Shown here: positions 45,091-54,712 of the stretch, one piece after another
How positions within the stretch are numbered: the first letter of the stretch is position 1
Layout of the letters: every line of letters begins with the position of its first letter
The notes under the pieces: generated by a model
What the model was told of the DNA's origin: nothing
Seen by the model: the letters and a program-made list of their open reading frames with translations, nothing else
The model's database searches: none
Translations under genes and position numbers: made by a program
Assembly: GCF_003048375.1 (NCBI RefSeq)
Contig: NZ_CP021642.1
Span: 558,001 to 622,000 of the forward strand
Origin: Campylobacter concisus
GTDB lineage: Bacteria; Campylobacterota; Campylobacteria; Campylobacterales; Campylobacteraceae
Reading direction: 5' to 3'
DNA length: 64,000 bases

Positions 45091-46434
45091 ATGGATATAA
45101 TGCTGATCTTACAGATTATAGTCCTATTTGGCGGCATCTATCTTGGTGTCAAACTAGGTGGTATGGGCGTTGGCTACGCAGGTGGTCTAGGCGTTGTGAT
45201 ACTCGCTTTACTTGGTATGAAAGTCGATATGAAAGACATCCCTATGGATGTTATCTTGATCATCGCTTCAGTTATCTCAGCGATCACAGCTTTGCAAGTT
45301 GCGGGCGGACTTGATTATTTAGTTCAAGTAGCAACTAAAATTTTACGCAAGAATCCAAAACAGATCAACTTTCTTGCTCCGATAGTTACTTACTTTTTAA
45401 CTATCCTTGCAGGTACTGGACACACTGCGTTTTCTATGATCCCTGTTATCGTTGAGGTTGCAAAAACTCAAAATATCAAACCTTCAGCTCCGCTTGCGCT
45501 TTCAGTTGTCTCTTCTCAAGTAGCGATCACTGCAAGTCCTATCTCAGCTGCGTTTGTTGCTATGAGTGGTCTATGTGAGAAGTTAGGTGTTAGCTATCCA
45601 GTGTTGCTATTTATTTGTATATCAACTACATTTGTTGCGATGATTATCACTGCGTTTATTATCAATAAATTTTACGATCTTGACCTTTCAAAAGATCCTA
45701 TCTATCAAGATAGACTTGCAAAAGGTTTGGTTGCAGAGGTTAAGGATGTCGAGTATCACGAGCCAAAACCATACGCAAAAAGATCAGTTGCTATCTTTGC
45801 AGTTGGCGTTTTGATCGTTGTTTGTTATGCGCTTTGCATCTCAAAGAGCTTAAATTTAGTAGAAAAACCTATCCTTTCAAGAGATGCAGCTATCATTAGC
45901 TTTATGCTAACTATTGGCTTTACGATAGCAGTAGCTTGCAAAGTTGAGACAGGCAAACTTCTATCAACTAGCACTTTCCAAAGTGGTATGAATGCGTGCA
46001 TCTGCGTTGTTGGTATCGCATGGCTTGGTACAACATTTGTTAATGGACACCTTGATGCTATCAAAGAGGTTGCAAAAGACTTCGTTACTCAGTATCCATT
46101 TATCCTAGCTGTTGCACTTTATTTCTTAAGCTGCTTGCTATACTCTCAAGCTGCTACAACAAAGGTTATGATGCCTGCTGTTGCTGCTGCTCTTGGTATG
46201 ACTAGCCCTGAAAATTCAGGTCAAATTTGGATACTTGTAGCTTCATTTGCTGCAGTTTCTGGTCTATTTGTATTGCCAACATATCCTACAACACTAGGTG
46301 CGATAGCGATGGACGATACAGGAACTACAAGAGTTGGTAAATTTGTATTTAACCACTCATTCTTCATCCCAGGAACTATAATGGTTGCATTATCAGTTAT
46401 CCTTGGATTTATAGTAGCTCCAGTTCTTATATAA
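45091..46434 (+). CDS. dcuA: DcuA, anaerobic C4-dicarboxylate transporter
   Basis: 447 residues with about 12 hydrophobic segments; MDIMLILQIIVLFGGIYLGV start and GGMGVGYAGGLGVVILALLG are typical of the Dcu family, as is LPTYPTTLGAIAMDDTGTTR. It exchanges aspartate, fumarate or succinate under anaerobic conditions. AAAGGAG is eight bases upstream of the ATG. A strong terminator follows. Confidence 0.94.
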   Translation: MDIMLILQIIVLFGGIYLGVKLGGMGVGYAGGLGVVILALLGMKVDMKDIPMDVILIIASVISAITALQVAGGLDYLVQVATKILRKNPKQINFLAPIVTYFLTILAGTGHTAFSMIPVIVEVAKTQNIKPSAPLALSVVSSQVAITASPISAAFVAMSGLCEKLGVSYPVLLFICISTTFVAMIITAFIINKFYDLDLSKDPIYQDRLAKGLVAEVKDVEYHEPKPYAKRSVAIFAVGVLIVVCYALCISKSLNLVEKPILSRDAAIISFMLTIGFTIAVACKVETGKLLSTSTFQSGMNACICVVGIAWLGTTFVNGHLDAIKEVAKDFVTQYPFILAVALYFLSCLLYSQAATTKVMMPAVAAALGMTSPENSGQIWILVASFAAVSGLFVLPTYPTTLGAIAMDDTGTTRVGKFVFNHSFFIPGTIMVALSVILGFIVAPVLI

Positions 46435-46440
46435 AACTTA

Positions 46441-46465
46441 AGCCGAGATCTCTCTCGGCTTTTTT
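46441..46465 (+). terminator. Rho-independent terminator after dcuA
   Basis: AGCCGAGA (46441-46448) and TCTCGGCT (46453-46460) form an eight-pair stem with a four-base loop, followed by a run of six T (46460-46465). It is the clearest terminator in the window. Confidence 0.9.
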
Positions 46466-46725
46466 AATCCACTTTAAATTTTCAATTTTTTATATCAAAT
46501 TCTTAAATTTCAAATTTAAATTTTCTTTTTTTAAATCACGCAAAAATCGCGCTAAAATTTAATCCATCTTAATTTATCATTTTTAAAATTTGCTCTATTT
46601 TGATATTTAATCTCACATATCATAAAAAATAAAAACTAAAAAAAATTATTAAATAAAATTTAATTTTAGTTTCAACTTTAAATAATAAAATAACAAAAAG
46701 TAAAATTTCTTTTAAAGGGAGAAAG

Positions 46726-48999
46726 ATGAGCTTAAATAGACGAGAATTTTTAAAATTCAGTGCAGGAGTTAGCGCAGCTGCATCATCTCTATCAGGTGGT
46801 GCTTTGCAAGGTGCTGCAAATGAAGGCGAAAAGCACGTTCATAGCTTTTGTGAGATGTGCTCTTCAAGGTGTCCTATCGAGGCAAAAGTCGTTGATGGCA
46901 AAGTTCGCTTTTTAAGTGGCAATCCAAAAGCTGGCGGCACGGCAACCTCTCTTTGTGCAAGAGGCGGCTCAGGACTTAGCCAGCTCTATGATGAAAATAG
47001 GATCAAAAAGCCATTAATCAGAGCTGGCGAGAGAGGCGAAAATAAATGGCGTGAGGTTAGCTGGGACGAGGCGCTTGACTATGTCGCTTCAAAGATGCTT
47101 GATATCAAGCAAAAGTATGGTCCTGAAAGCTTTGTATTTACCTGTAAAAGCTCGCAAACGCACAAGCTAATGGTAAATTTCGCCTCAGCTTATGGCTCTC
47201 CAAACTGCTTTTCGCACTTTTCATGCTGTCCGATCACCTACCAAATGGTCTGCGAGCAGATGTATGGCATCGCTAAGCTAAAAAGAGACTTTGCAAATGC
47301 AAAATACGTTGTAAATTTTGGTCACAACCTCTTTGAGGGCATCGTCATAGCTGATGCCAAAAAGCTTGCTAAATTTGCAGCTAGCAAGGACACAAAGCTA
47401 CTTGTGCTTGAGCCAAGATTTAGCGTTGTAGCTGCAAAAGCTGATGAGTGGCTACCAGTTAAACCTGGCACTGATCTAGCATTTGTGCTAGCACTCATCA
47501 ACACTTGGATACAAAATGGCACTTACGATAAAGAATTTATTGAGAAATTTACAACTGGCTTTGATGAGATTGTTAAAAGCGTAGAGGGCAAAACGCCTGA
47601 ATGGCAAGAGACAATCACTGGCATAAAAGCAAGTGATGTTAGACGCATCGCTGATGAAATTTATAAAGCTGCTCCAAGAGTTATTTTTGATTTTGGGCAT
47701 AAGACAACTACCACAAGAGCTGAATACATGAGGACAAAAGCCATCATGGTTGCAAATGCGATGATGGGCAACTGGGAGGTTAAGGGCGGTCTTTTTGGTG
47801 GCAAAAACGCAAAGACCTTTAACAAACTAGTAGGCGAGGATAAATTCCCAGTTCTTAAAAACCCAGATGATAAATTTAAAGTGCCAAAAGTTACCAGACT
47901 AGACTTCGCTGGCGAGGCTGGAGCGCATAAATTTGTAAACAGAAAACATGGCGTTTTGATGGATATAGATAACGCTATCTTAAACGAGAAGCCATACGCC
48001 ATAAAAGGTTGGTTTAACATCCGCTTTAACCACCTCATAAACGTAGCTGAGACGATGAAGAGCATAGAGGCGATGAAGAAGCTTGAGCTCATCGTAGTGA
48101 GCGATGTCTATCCAAACGATATGGCGACCTTTGCTGATGTCATTTTGCCTGAGAGCAGTTACCTAGAGCGTGACGAGGGCATAGAGGACAAGTCAGGTCT
48201 AAAACCAGCTTATATGATAAGAAATAAAGTCGTTGATCCAGTTGGCGACACGAAGGACGGGGCGTTTATCTTTAGAGAGCTAGCACGCCGCATGAAGATA
48301 GATGAGCTTTACACTTGGAACGACATACGTGAGTTTAGGATGCAGCAAGCTGGCGGAGATGTAAATTTACTTGCCGCACTAGAAAAAGATGGCTTTATCA
48401 CGTGGGATGAGCCGGGAATTTTGTTTAGAGAAAAAGGCATGATCGATAAATTTGTCGCTAAATATCCAGCAGCTGCTAAATTTGTAGGAGAAAATGGCTT
48501 GATGGACGATATGGCTAAGCTTAAAACAAAAAGCGGCAAGATAGAGCTATTTTTACCTGATGTCGAGGCGCAGTTTGCAGGATATGGCGCGCTAAATGAT
48601 AAAGATATGGACACATTTGACGGACACGAGCTTTGCCTAACATGCGGCAAAACGCCTATTCATACCAACGGTCACACTCAGGCAGTTCCATTTTTAAATG
48701 ACCTCATGAGCGATAGCCCTATCTGGATCAATCCAAACACCGCTAAAAAGCAAAATTTACGTGACGGCGACACAGTCTTAGTGAAGAATAAATTTGGCGA
48801 GCAAAAGGGCAAGCTTATGGTGACTGAGGGCATTAGAGAAGATACGCTCTTTATCTATCACGGCTTTGGACACATCACGCCAGGCCTTAAGAGCATAGAT
48901 CACGTAGGGCTTAACACAAGCGTGCTTCTTGATCCAGCTGAGGGGCCAGTGGCTGCGACTATGGTTACAAATGTTGGCGTTAGCATAAGTAAAGCGTAA
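46726..48999 (+). CDS. psrA: PsrA/PhsA-type molybdopterin oxidoreductase (polysulfide or thiosulfate reductase catalytic subunit)
   Basis: 757 residues with a Tat signal (RREFLKFSAGVSAAASSL). The 4Fe-4S set is C42, C45, C49 and C77. The Mo ligand is in CFSHFSCCPITY, where two adjacent Cys (166 and 167) occur. C-terminal molybdopterin-dinucleotide segments follow (THTNGHTQ-like IHTNGHTQAV, GFGHITPGL). The next two genes encode the iron-sulfur and NrfD-type membrane subunits, forming a complete PsrABC/PhsABC enzyme that reduces polysulfide, thiosulfate or a related compound at the periplasmic face. Substrate cannot be decided from sequence; symbol is by analogy. RBS AAGGGAG. Confidence 0.85.
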   Translation: MSLNRREFLKFSAGVSAAASSLSGGALQGAANEGEKHVHSFCEMCSSRCPIEAKVVDGKVRFLSGNPKAGGTATSLCARGGSGLSQLYDENRIKKPLIRAGERGENKWREVSWDEALDYVASKMLDIKQKYGPESFVFTCKSSQTHKLMVNFASAYGSPNCFSHFSCCPITYQMVCEQMYGIAKLKRDFANAKYVVNFGHNLFEGIVIADAKKLAKFAASKDTKLLVLEPRFSVVAAKADEWLPVKPGTDLAFVLALINTWIQNGTYDKEFIEKFTTGFDEIVKSVEGKTPEWQETITGIKASDVRRIADEIYKAAPRVIFDFGHKTTTTRAEYMRTKAIMVANAMMGNWEVKGGLFGGKNAKTFNKLVGEDKFPVLKNPDDKFKVPKVTRLDFAGEAGAHKFVNRKHGVLMDIDNAILNEKPYAIKGWFNIRFNHLINVAETMKSIEAMKKLELIVVSDVYPNDMATFADVILPESSYLERDEGIEDKSGLKPAYMIRNKVVDPVGDTKDGAFIFRELARRMKIDELYTWNDIREFRMQQAGGDVNLLAALEKDGFITWDEPGILFREKGMIDKFVAKYPAAAKFVGENGLMDDMAKLKTKSGKIELFLPDVEAQFAGYGALNDKDMDTFDGHELCLTCGKTPIHTNGHTQAVPFLNDLMSDSPIWINPNTAKKQNLRDGDTVLVKNKFGEQKGKLMVTEGIREDTLFIYHGFGHITPGLKSIDHVGLNTSVLLDPAEGPVAATMVTNVGVSISKA

Positions 49000-49008
49000 G
49001 GATAGAAA

Positions 49009-49572
49009 ATGAAAAAATATATGATGATACATGATGAAAATTTATGCATCGGCTGTCAAGGCTGCTCGGTAGCTTGCAGAAGTGCAAATAACGTGCCAAG
49101 GGGACTTTACCGCTTGCAGGTGCATGCAAAGATGAGTGGGACATTTCCAAATTTAAAAACTGACTTTTTACGTCAAAGCTGTGTTATGTGCGAAGATGCA
49201 CCTTGTGTTGAGGTTTGCCCAACTGGTGCTAGCTTTAAAACTGCTGATGGCGTGACGCTGCTTGATCATAGAATTTGCGTTAGCTGTAAGTACTGCATCC
49301 TGGCCTGTCCATACGACGCTCGCTACGTATTGCCAGATGGTGAGATAGGCAAATGCACATTTTGCTATGAGAGTAGGCTAGAAGAGGGCAAAGAGCCAGC
49401 TTGTGTTAGCGTCTGCCCTACAAATGCCCTAACCTTTGGCGACGTAAATGATGAAAACTCTAAAATTTCAAAGAAACTAAAAGAGAGCAAATACTACTTG
49501 CCAAAAGCGGAGTTAAACACAAAACCTTCACTTGCAATGATCGCAAATACAAAAGGAGCACACCATGAATAA
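49009..49572 (+). CDS. psrB: PsrB/PhsB-type 4Fe-4S electron-transfer subunit
   Basis: 187 residues, Cys-rich, with four ferredoxin-type clusters: CIGCQGCSVAC, CVMCEDAPCVEVC, CVSCKYCILAC and CTFCYESRLEEG...CVSVC. It carries electrons between the NrfD-type subunit and the Mo enzyme. It has no signal peptide and travels with the Tat partner. Starts nine bases after the catalytic gene; the end overlaps psrC by eight bases. Confidence 0.9.
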   Translation: MKKYMMIHDENLCIGCQGCSVACRSANNVPRGLYRLQVHAKMSGTFPNLKTDFLRQSCVMCEDAPCVEVCPTGASFKTADGVTLLDHRICVSCKYCILACPYDARYVLPDGEIGKCTFCYESRLEEGKEPACVSVCPTNALTFGDVNDENSKISKKLKESKYYLPKAELNTKPSLAMIANTKGAHHE

Positions 49573-50500
49573 CATGTCAGGAAGCCTAGCTCAATACACA
49601 GAAATTTACTGGGGCTGGCCGATAGCTTTTTATCTATTTTTAGCAGGACTTAGCGCAGGTGCTAGCATCGTTGCTGTGCTTATCTCAAATAAATTTGGCA
49701 AGGACAACTACTACTTTAAAGCAGCCGCTCTTATCGCTCCAGTGGCAATCATCCTTGGACTTGCTCTTTTGGTGCTTGATCTTGGCAAGCCGCTTAGCTT
49801 TTACTGGATACTCTTGCTTTACAACTTTGACTCAGTTATGTCAATAGGCGTTGCGCTGCTTCTAGTTTATACGCCTCTTAGCGTTATATACGCGATTGGT
49901 GCGTTTAAAAACGAGATCGCGTCACTTAAAATTTCACTTTTTGACGCGCTTGCAAATTTAGCTAGCAAGCTTTCAGGTTTGCTTGGAATTTTACTTTTCA
50001 TCCTTGGCATCGGCGTTGGCGCATATACTGGCTTTTTGCTAAGCGCAGCTCACAAGATCGCACTTTGGAACACGCCTGTTTTGCCACTATTATTCTTAGT
50101 TTCTGGCTTAAGCTGTGCTGGTGCTTTTACGCTGCTTCTTGGCGTGCTAAAAGATGAAAAGAGAGCGCAAAACCAAACTGCACACTTTTTATTAAAATTT
50201 GACTTTTTAGCGATAATAGTCGAGTTTTTGCTGATAGTCGCTCTTTTCATGGTTGTAAAAGGTGCAAGTGCAAGTGGTGCGCAGAGCGTAGCAAACGCAC
50301 TTAGCGCAAATTCACTTGGGCTGATGTTTTATATCGGTGTCATAGGTCTTGGTATGGCTGTGCCTATCATTTTAGACTTAAGCGTTTTAAAGGTGCATGA
50401 TTTCAAACGCGAATTTGCCGTGCTAAACGCTATTTTAGTCATTTGTGGTGTCTTTTTGCTAAGATATTACATAGTCTATGCAGGACAAATTTTTATTTAA
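49565..50500 (+). CDS. psrC: PsrC/NrfD-type quinol-oxidising membrane subunit
   Basis: 311 residues, about eight to nine membrane segments; YWGWPIAFYLFLAGLSAGA is a classic NrfD/PsrC N-terminus. It oxidises menaquinol and anchors PsrA-PsrB to the membrane. RBS AAAGGAGC. It is followed by a promoter region with an inverted repeat and a two-component system. Confidence 0.9.
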   Translation: MNNMSGSLAQYTEIYWGWPIAFYLFLAGLSAGASIVAVLISNKFGKDNYYFKAAALIAPVAIILGLALLVLDLGKPLSFYWILLLYNFDSVMSIGVALLLVYTPLSVIYAIGAFKNEIASLKISLFDALANLASKLSGLLGILLFILGIGVGAYTGFLLSAAHKIALWNTPVLPLLFLVSGLSCAGAFTLLLGVLKDEKRAQNQTAHFLLKFDFLAIIVEFLLIVALFMVVKGASASGAQSVANALSANSLGLMFYIGVIGLGMAVPIILDLSVLKVHDFKREFAVLNAILVICGVFLLRYYIVYAGQIFI

Positions 50501-50549
50501 TACTTAAAAAAGAATTTTAATTTGAAATTTACCTATTAAGTATTACAAT
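50499..50549 (+). promoter_or_regulatory. Inverted repeat and -10 box before the response-regulator gene
   Basis: AATACTTAA (50499-50507) and TTAAGTATT (50536-50544) form a perfect nine-base inverted repeat with a 28-base spacer. The right arm touches TACAAT (50544-50549), a possible -10 box for the gene at 50591. The left arm is at the psrC stop, so the dyad is a candidate autoregulatory site rather than a terminator (no U-run). Confidence 0.45.
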
Positions 50550-50590
50550 AGATAAAAATCTTATTAAAGTTTGTTTTTTAGGAGAGCATT

Positions 50591-51259
50591 TTGAAGATTT
50601 TGCTTTTAGAAGATGATTTGGGGTTTCAAGAGAGCGTCTGTGAGTTTTTGCAGACGCTTGGTTATGAAGTTACAGCGGTGAGCGACGGTCAAGAGGCTTG
50701 CGACCTGATAGAAAAAAATTTCTATCACCTTTTTATACTTGACATAAAAGTGCCTGGAGTAAATGGTCACGAGGTCATCAAGTATATAAGAAGTCTAAAT
50801 CCAAACGCTCCTATCATGATAACGACATCTTTAGTTGATATAGATGATATGGCGATTGGCTACGAGCTTGGCTGTAACGAGTATCTAAAAAAGCCATTTG
50901 AGCTAGCTGAGCTTAAATTTAGAGTTGCTGAGCTTATGAGAAAGTACTATGGCACTGATGATAAAAACATAGTAAAGATAAATAACGAGTTTAGCTTCAA
51001 CCTAAATAAACGCGTGCTACTTAAAGATGGCAAGATGGTCGATCTTAGCGCAAAAGAGGTCGCTTTGGTCGAGTGTTTGGTCTCACATCTAAATTCTTAC
51101 GTCAGTATGGAGGAGCTTAGAGATCTTGTCTGGAACGACAAAGAGATCGAGGGCGCTGATATAAGGATGCACGTTTTAAAGATAAGAAACAAGACAAACA
51201 ATAACTTTATCATCTCAAAGAGGCGCATAGGCTACAAGATAGATGCACAAGAGCTTTAA
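50591..51259 (+). CDS. OmpR/PhoB-type response regulator
   Basis: 222 residues: receiver domain with E7-D8-D9 pocket (LEDDL), phospho-acceptor D51 (FILDIKVPG), Lys in KKPFEL; then a winged-helix DNA-binding domain (residues 130-222, NLNKRVLLKDGKMVDLSAKE and RRIGYKI). The start is TTG at 50591, preceded by AGGAGAGC. The histidine kinase gene overlaps its 3' end. It follows psrABC directly, so control of that operon or of itself is likely but unproven. I do not assign a Campylobacter name such as RacR or DccR. Confidence 0.9.
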   Translation: MKILLLEDDLGFQESVCEFLQTLGYEVTAVSDGQEACDLIEKNFYHLFILDIKVPGVNGHEVIKYIRSLNPNAPIMITTSLVDIDDMAIGYELGCNEYLKKPFELAELKFRVAELMRKYYGTDDKNIVKINNEFSFNLNKRVLLKDGKMVDLSAKEVALVECLVSHLNSYVSMEELRDLVWNDKEIEGADIRMHVLKIRNKTNNNFIISKRRIGYKIDAQEL

Positions 51260-52349
51260 GATCCAGATCATAGCGACATTTGTCATAATGTCGCTCTTTT
51301 GCTTTCAAAGCTTTGTGATCTTAAATTTAAGTCAGAAAAATAGCAGCTCAAAGGCTCTCTTTGGCGCTATGAAGCATGAAACCATCATTAAAAATTCATT
51401 TCTCAAAAATGAAAATATAGCTAGCTCACTAAAATATAAATTTGCGATTTATGACGTCAATTTTAAACCAGTCATCTCAACGCTTAGCAAAGAGCCAAGT
51501 AGCTTTAAATTTGTAACGCTAGAAGAGGGCGGATATCTCTTTTACAAGAGCTTTTTTATAAAAGATAAGACCCCTTACTACATCGTCGTAGAAAAGGAGC
51601 TTGATAACAAAAAGAACATCTTTTTAACAGCCATCATGCTGCTTGTCATCCTTGTGGCAGTGCTTTTTATCGTCTATTTTTTATATTTAAGCAGCGTAAA
51701 GCCTTATAAAGAGTTTCAAAAGTATATGAACAACTTCTTTAACGACGCTATGCACGAGCTAAAGACCCCACTTGGCGTAGCTGGCATGAACCTTGAGATG
51801 CTAGGGCTTGAAAACAAGTATATAACACGCATCAAAAATGCCCTAAAACAGATGCAAATAACCTACGAAGATGTCGAGTTTTTTATAAAGCGTGGCTATA
51901 TCAAATTTCCAAATGAACGGCTAAATTTAGGCGAGTATGTTAAAGAGCGAGTGAAATTTCTCTCAAGCGTGGCTGATGTCAAGAGTATCGAGATAAAGAC
52001 AAATTTAGCAAGTGAGGCATTTACTATGCTAAGCAAGGTAGAAGCTCAGCGCATCATCGATAACACCATCACAAACGCCATAAAATACAGCCCAAAAGAG
52101 AGCGAGATAATAGTAAATTTAGAGCTTGAAGCAGATCGCATAAATCTTAGCGTGCAGGACTTTGGCAAGGGGATAAAGGACGTCAAAAGGGTCTGGAAAA
52201 GATACGTCAGAGAGGATGAAATCCAAGGTGGCTTTGGTCTTGGGCTAAATATCGTCAGTGAAATTTGCCAAAAACATGAAATTTTATACGGCGTTGATAG
52301 CGTTTATAATGAAGGCAGCACCTTTTACTATAAATTTAAACGAGCTTAG
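51243..52349 (+). CDS. Membrane sensor histidine kinase
   Basis: 368 residues. Two membrane segments (about 8-28 and 126-150) flank a periplasmic sensor region of about 95 residues without a known motif. The H-box FNDAMHELKTPL places the phospho-accepting His at 171; ATP-binding motifs follow (N-box IDNTITNAIKYS, G1 VQDFGKGI, G2 GGFGLGLNIV). Translated by overlap with the response regulator. Ligand unknown. It is a typical pair with the preceding gene. Confidence 0.9.
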   Translation: MHKSFKIQIIATFVIMSLFCFQSFVILNLSQKNSSSKALFGAMKHETIIKNSFLKNENIASSLKYKFAIYDVNFKPVISTLSKEPSSFKFVTLEEGGYLFYKSFFIKDKTPYYIVVEKELDNKKNIFLTAIMLLVILVAVLFIVYFLYLSSVKPYKEFQKYMNNFFNDAMHELKTPLGVAGMNLEMLGLENKYITRIKNALKQMQITYEDVEFFIKRGYIKFPNERLNLGEYVKERVKFLSSVADVKSIEIKTNLASEAFTMLSKVEAQRIIDNTITNAIKYSPKESEIIVNLELEADRINLSVQDFGKGIKDVKRVWKRYVREDEIQGGFGLGLNIVSEICQKHEILYGVDSVYNEGSTFYYKFKRA

Positions 52350-52398
52350 ATTAAGCATAAAAGCGTAAAATGAAGCCTTAAATTTAGAAGGAAAAACT

Positions 52399-53409
52399 TT
52401 GGATAGAATCGTTGAAATCGAAAAAGTAAGCTTTGAAAATGACTTTGAAGTCTCTCTTAGACCTAGCAAATTTGAAGACTACATCGGTCAAGAAAAGATA
52501 AAACAAAATTTAGACGTCTTTATAAAAGCAGCCAAAAAGCGAAACGAGTGCCTAGATCACGTGCTATTTTACGGCCCTCCAGGACTTGGTAAGACGACCT
52601 TAGCTCACATCATCGCAAACGAAATGGGCGTAAGTATCAAAATGACCGCGGCTCCCATGATAGAAAAGAGTGGCGACCTTGCGGCGATCCTTACAAATTT
52701 ACAAGAGGGCGACGTGCTTTTTATCGACGAGATACACCGCCTAAGCCCAGCTATCGAAGAAGTCCTTTACCCTGCGATGGAGGACTTTAGGCTAGATATC
52801 ATCATAGGCTCAGGGCCAGCTGCTCAGACTATCAAGATAGACCTGCCAAAATTTACGCTAATAGGTGCAACGACGCGTGCTGGCATGATCTCAGCGCCTT
52901 TAAGGGACCGCTTTGGGATGGACTTTAGACTGCAGTTTTACACAAGTAGCGAGCTAAGCCGTATCGTGCAGATAGCCTCAGCTAAGCTTGGCAAAGAGTG
53001 CGACAAAAACGCCTCGCTCGAGATCGCCAAACGCTCACGTGCCACGCCTAGGATCGCTCTTAGACTATTAAAGCGAATTCGCGACTTTGCTGAGGTAAAT
53101 GACGAGCAAATCATCAGCCATGAGCGCGCAAAAGAGGGACTTAACGCACTTGGTGTAAATTCACTTGGATTTGATGAGATGGATATTAGGTATTTAGAAA
53201 TTTTGATGCAAGCAAGGCGCCGTCCTATGGGTCTTAGCACGATCGCAGCGGCTCTTAGCGAGGACGAGGGCACGGTTGAGGACGTCATCGAGCCATATCT
53301 GCTTGCAAATGGCTTTATTGAGCGCACCGCAAAGGGCAGGATCGCAAGTGCGAAGTGTTTTGAGACCTTTAATGTCAAGATCGACATCGAAAAAGGGCTT
53401 TTTGAGTAG
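52399..53409 (+). CDS. ruvB: RuvB, Holliday junction branch-migration ATPase
   Basis: 336 residues. AAA+ ATPase with [12 protein letters not shown] (Walker A) and LFIDEIHRL (Walker B), the sensor region [17 protein letters not shown], and a C-terminal winged helix ([16 protein letters not shown]). Works with RuvA on Holliday junctions. The start is TTG at 52399 with AAGGAAAAAC upstream. No ruvA is adjacent. Confidence 0.95.
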   Translation: MDRIVEIEKVSFENDFEVSLRPSKFEDYIGQEKIKQNLDVFIKAAKKRNECLDHVLFYGPPGLGKTTLAHIIANEMGVSIKMTAAPMIEKSGDLAAILTNLQEGDVLFIDEIHRLSPAIEEVLYPAMEDFRLDIIIGSGPAAQTIKIDLPKFTLIGATTRAGMISAPLRDRFGMDFRLQFYTSSELSRIVQIASAKLGKECDKNASLEIAKRSRATPRIALRLLKRIRDFAEVNDEQIISHERAKEGLNALGVNSLGFDEMDIRYLEILMQARRRPMGLSTIAAALSEDEGTVEDVIEPYLLANGFIERTAKGRIASAKCFETFNVKIDIEKGLFE

Positions 53410-53432
53410 CGAAATTTAAATTTGGAGCAAAA

Positions 53433-54512
53433 ATGGGCGAGCCACATCTTTGTCCTAAGTGCAAGCAAAGGACGATTTACTTTGACGGGATCTGCTATGA
53501 GTGCAGGCAAAAAGAGAAGCTGGAGTTTTACGAGGGCTTAAGCGAAGATGAGATCAAAAAGAGGCAGAAAGATATCCTCGCTCGCATTGACGAGCTATAT
53601 AAATATGATGAAATTTACAGCGACCTCACATATATTTTTTATCTGCATGGTATTTGCGACGAGCAGATCATCGAAGAAGTGACAAAAAACAGCGGGTACT
53701 ACCCACCTGAAATTTACAAAAAGGCTTCAATAAAGATCAGAGATGAGCTTATAAATAGCCTAAAGGGCGCCCAAAACACTGTAAAAACAAATCACATCCT
53801 TTGTGCGCTTGCGTGGCAGGGTGATGAGGTGGTGAGGGAGCTATTTTTTAAGCTTTATAAAGCGCCAAAGCCTTGGAGGGCAAAGCTTCACGTTGATATG
53901 GATGGATATGCGCAGGTTGCAGGCTGGAGCTTTGATGGCAGTGGCAAGAGAAGAAGCCTAGTTTTTGATAAGTGCTTTACCTGCGAGCCAAGCCAAAGCG
54001 CAGAGGCAAGCGTTAAATTTAAAGCAGCAAATGATGAAAAATGTAAATTTTGTAACGGCGAGATGCTGGAATTTACAATCAAAAAAGAGAGCCTAAAGCT
54101 ACTTGGGCTAGAGCTTAAAAATGACGCTGTGCTTAAATTTTGCCCGACATGCGTTGGCTTTGTGCAGTACTTTTGCCAAAATGACGGCAATAGCGTGCAA
54201 ACTGAGGTAGTAGGCGAGGGTGAGAGCGAAGACTATGTAAGAGAGGCTGTGGCGGTGCTTGATGGGCAAAATTTCGAGCTCGCCAGCGAGGTTTGCGCTC
54301 ATTACTCATATATAATAGATAGTGAAATTTTACTTGGCGGATATCCGCAGTGGCAGCAAGATGCTGAGTATCTAGCCTGCCCAAAATGCGGTCAAAGGAT
54401 GAAATATCTAGCGCAAATTCCTTTTGGTGCTTTGATAGACGGCGAGGGCACGATCTATATGCAAATTTGTGATGAGTGTGAGGTTGTCGGAGCAAATTTT
54501 CAGTGCACGTAA
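53433..54512 (+). CDS. Zinc-ribbon protein with a DUF1963-like C-terminus
   Basis: 359 residues with several CxxC pairs: CPKC and CYEC near the N-terminus, CFTC and CKFC in the middle, CPTC, CPKC and CDEC toward the end, so a multi-zinc protein. The C-terminal part (LLGGYPQWQQDAEYLACPKC, then GEGTIYMQICDECEVV) resembles the DUF1963/YwqG fold. No function is known to me for this combination. It follows ruvB after 23 bases. A terminator-like hairpin and promoter separate it from the next gene. Confidence 0.75.
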   Translation: MGEPHLCPKCKQRTIYFDGICYECRQKEKLEFYEGLSEDEIKKRQKDILARIDELYKYDEIYSDLTYIFYLHGICDEQIIEEVTKNSGYYPPEIYKKASIKIRDELINSLKGAQNTVKTNHILCALAWQGDEVVRELFFKLYKAPKPWRAKLHVDMDGYAQVAGWSFDGSGKRRSLVFDKCFTCEPSQSAEASVKFKAANDEKCKFCNGEMLEFTIKKESLKLLGLELKNDAVLKFCPTCVGFVQYFCQNDGNSVQTEVVGEGESEDYVREAVAVLDGQNFELASEVCAHYSYIIDSEILLGGYPQWQQDAEYLACPKCGQRMKYLAQIPFGALIDGEGTIYMQICDECEVVGANFQCT

Positions 54513-54588
54513 AAGGCTAAATTTATAGGGACTTTTGAGCTAGAAAATTTACGTAAGGTATAAATTTATCTAAATTTATTAAGCTGTG

Positions 54589-54614
54589 GCAGGCTAAAAA
54601 TGCCAAAAGCCTGC
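54589..54614 (+). terminator. Weak terminator-like hairpin
   Basis: GCAGGCT and AGCCTGC form seven pairs around a 12-base loop, about 75 bases after the zinc-ribbon gene. Not followed by a U-run. Confidence 0.35.
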
Positions 54615-54684
54615 TCCTTGCAAATTTGGCGCCAAAGCGTTTTCGCAAATTTATCAAGCAAATGAGTAGCTTTGATAAATCTGC

Positions 54685-54690
54685 TATAAT
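54685..54690 (+). promoter_or_regulatory. Extended -10 promoter for the AI-2E family gene
   Basis: TGCTATAAT (TG-N-TATAAT) with the -10 box 23 bases before the ATG at 54713. AAGGGAG is the ribosome site. Confidence 0.65.
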
Positions 54691-54712
54691 TACCCCATTT
54701 TAAGGGAGCGAA

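Noticed and set aside
45051-45314. 87-codon plus-strand frame at the dcuA start
   Set aside because: Out of frame with dcuA, rich in Arg/Trp/Ser, a shadow of the real gene.
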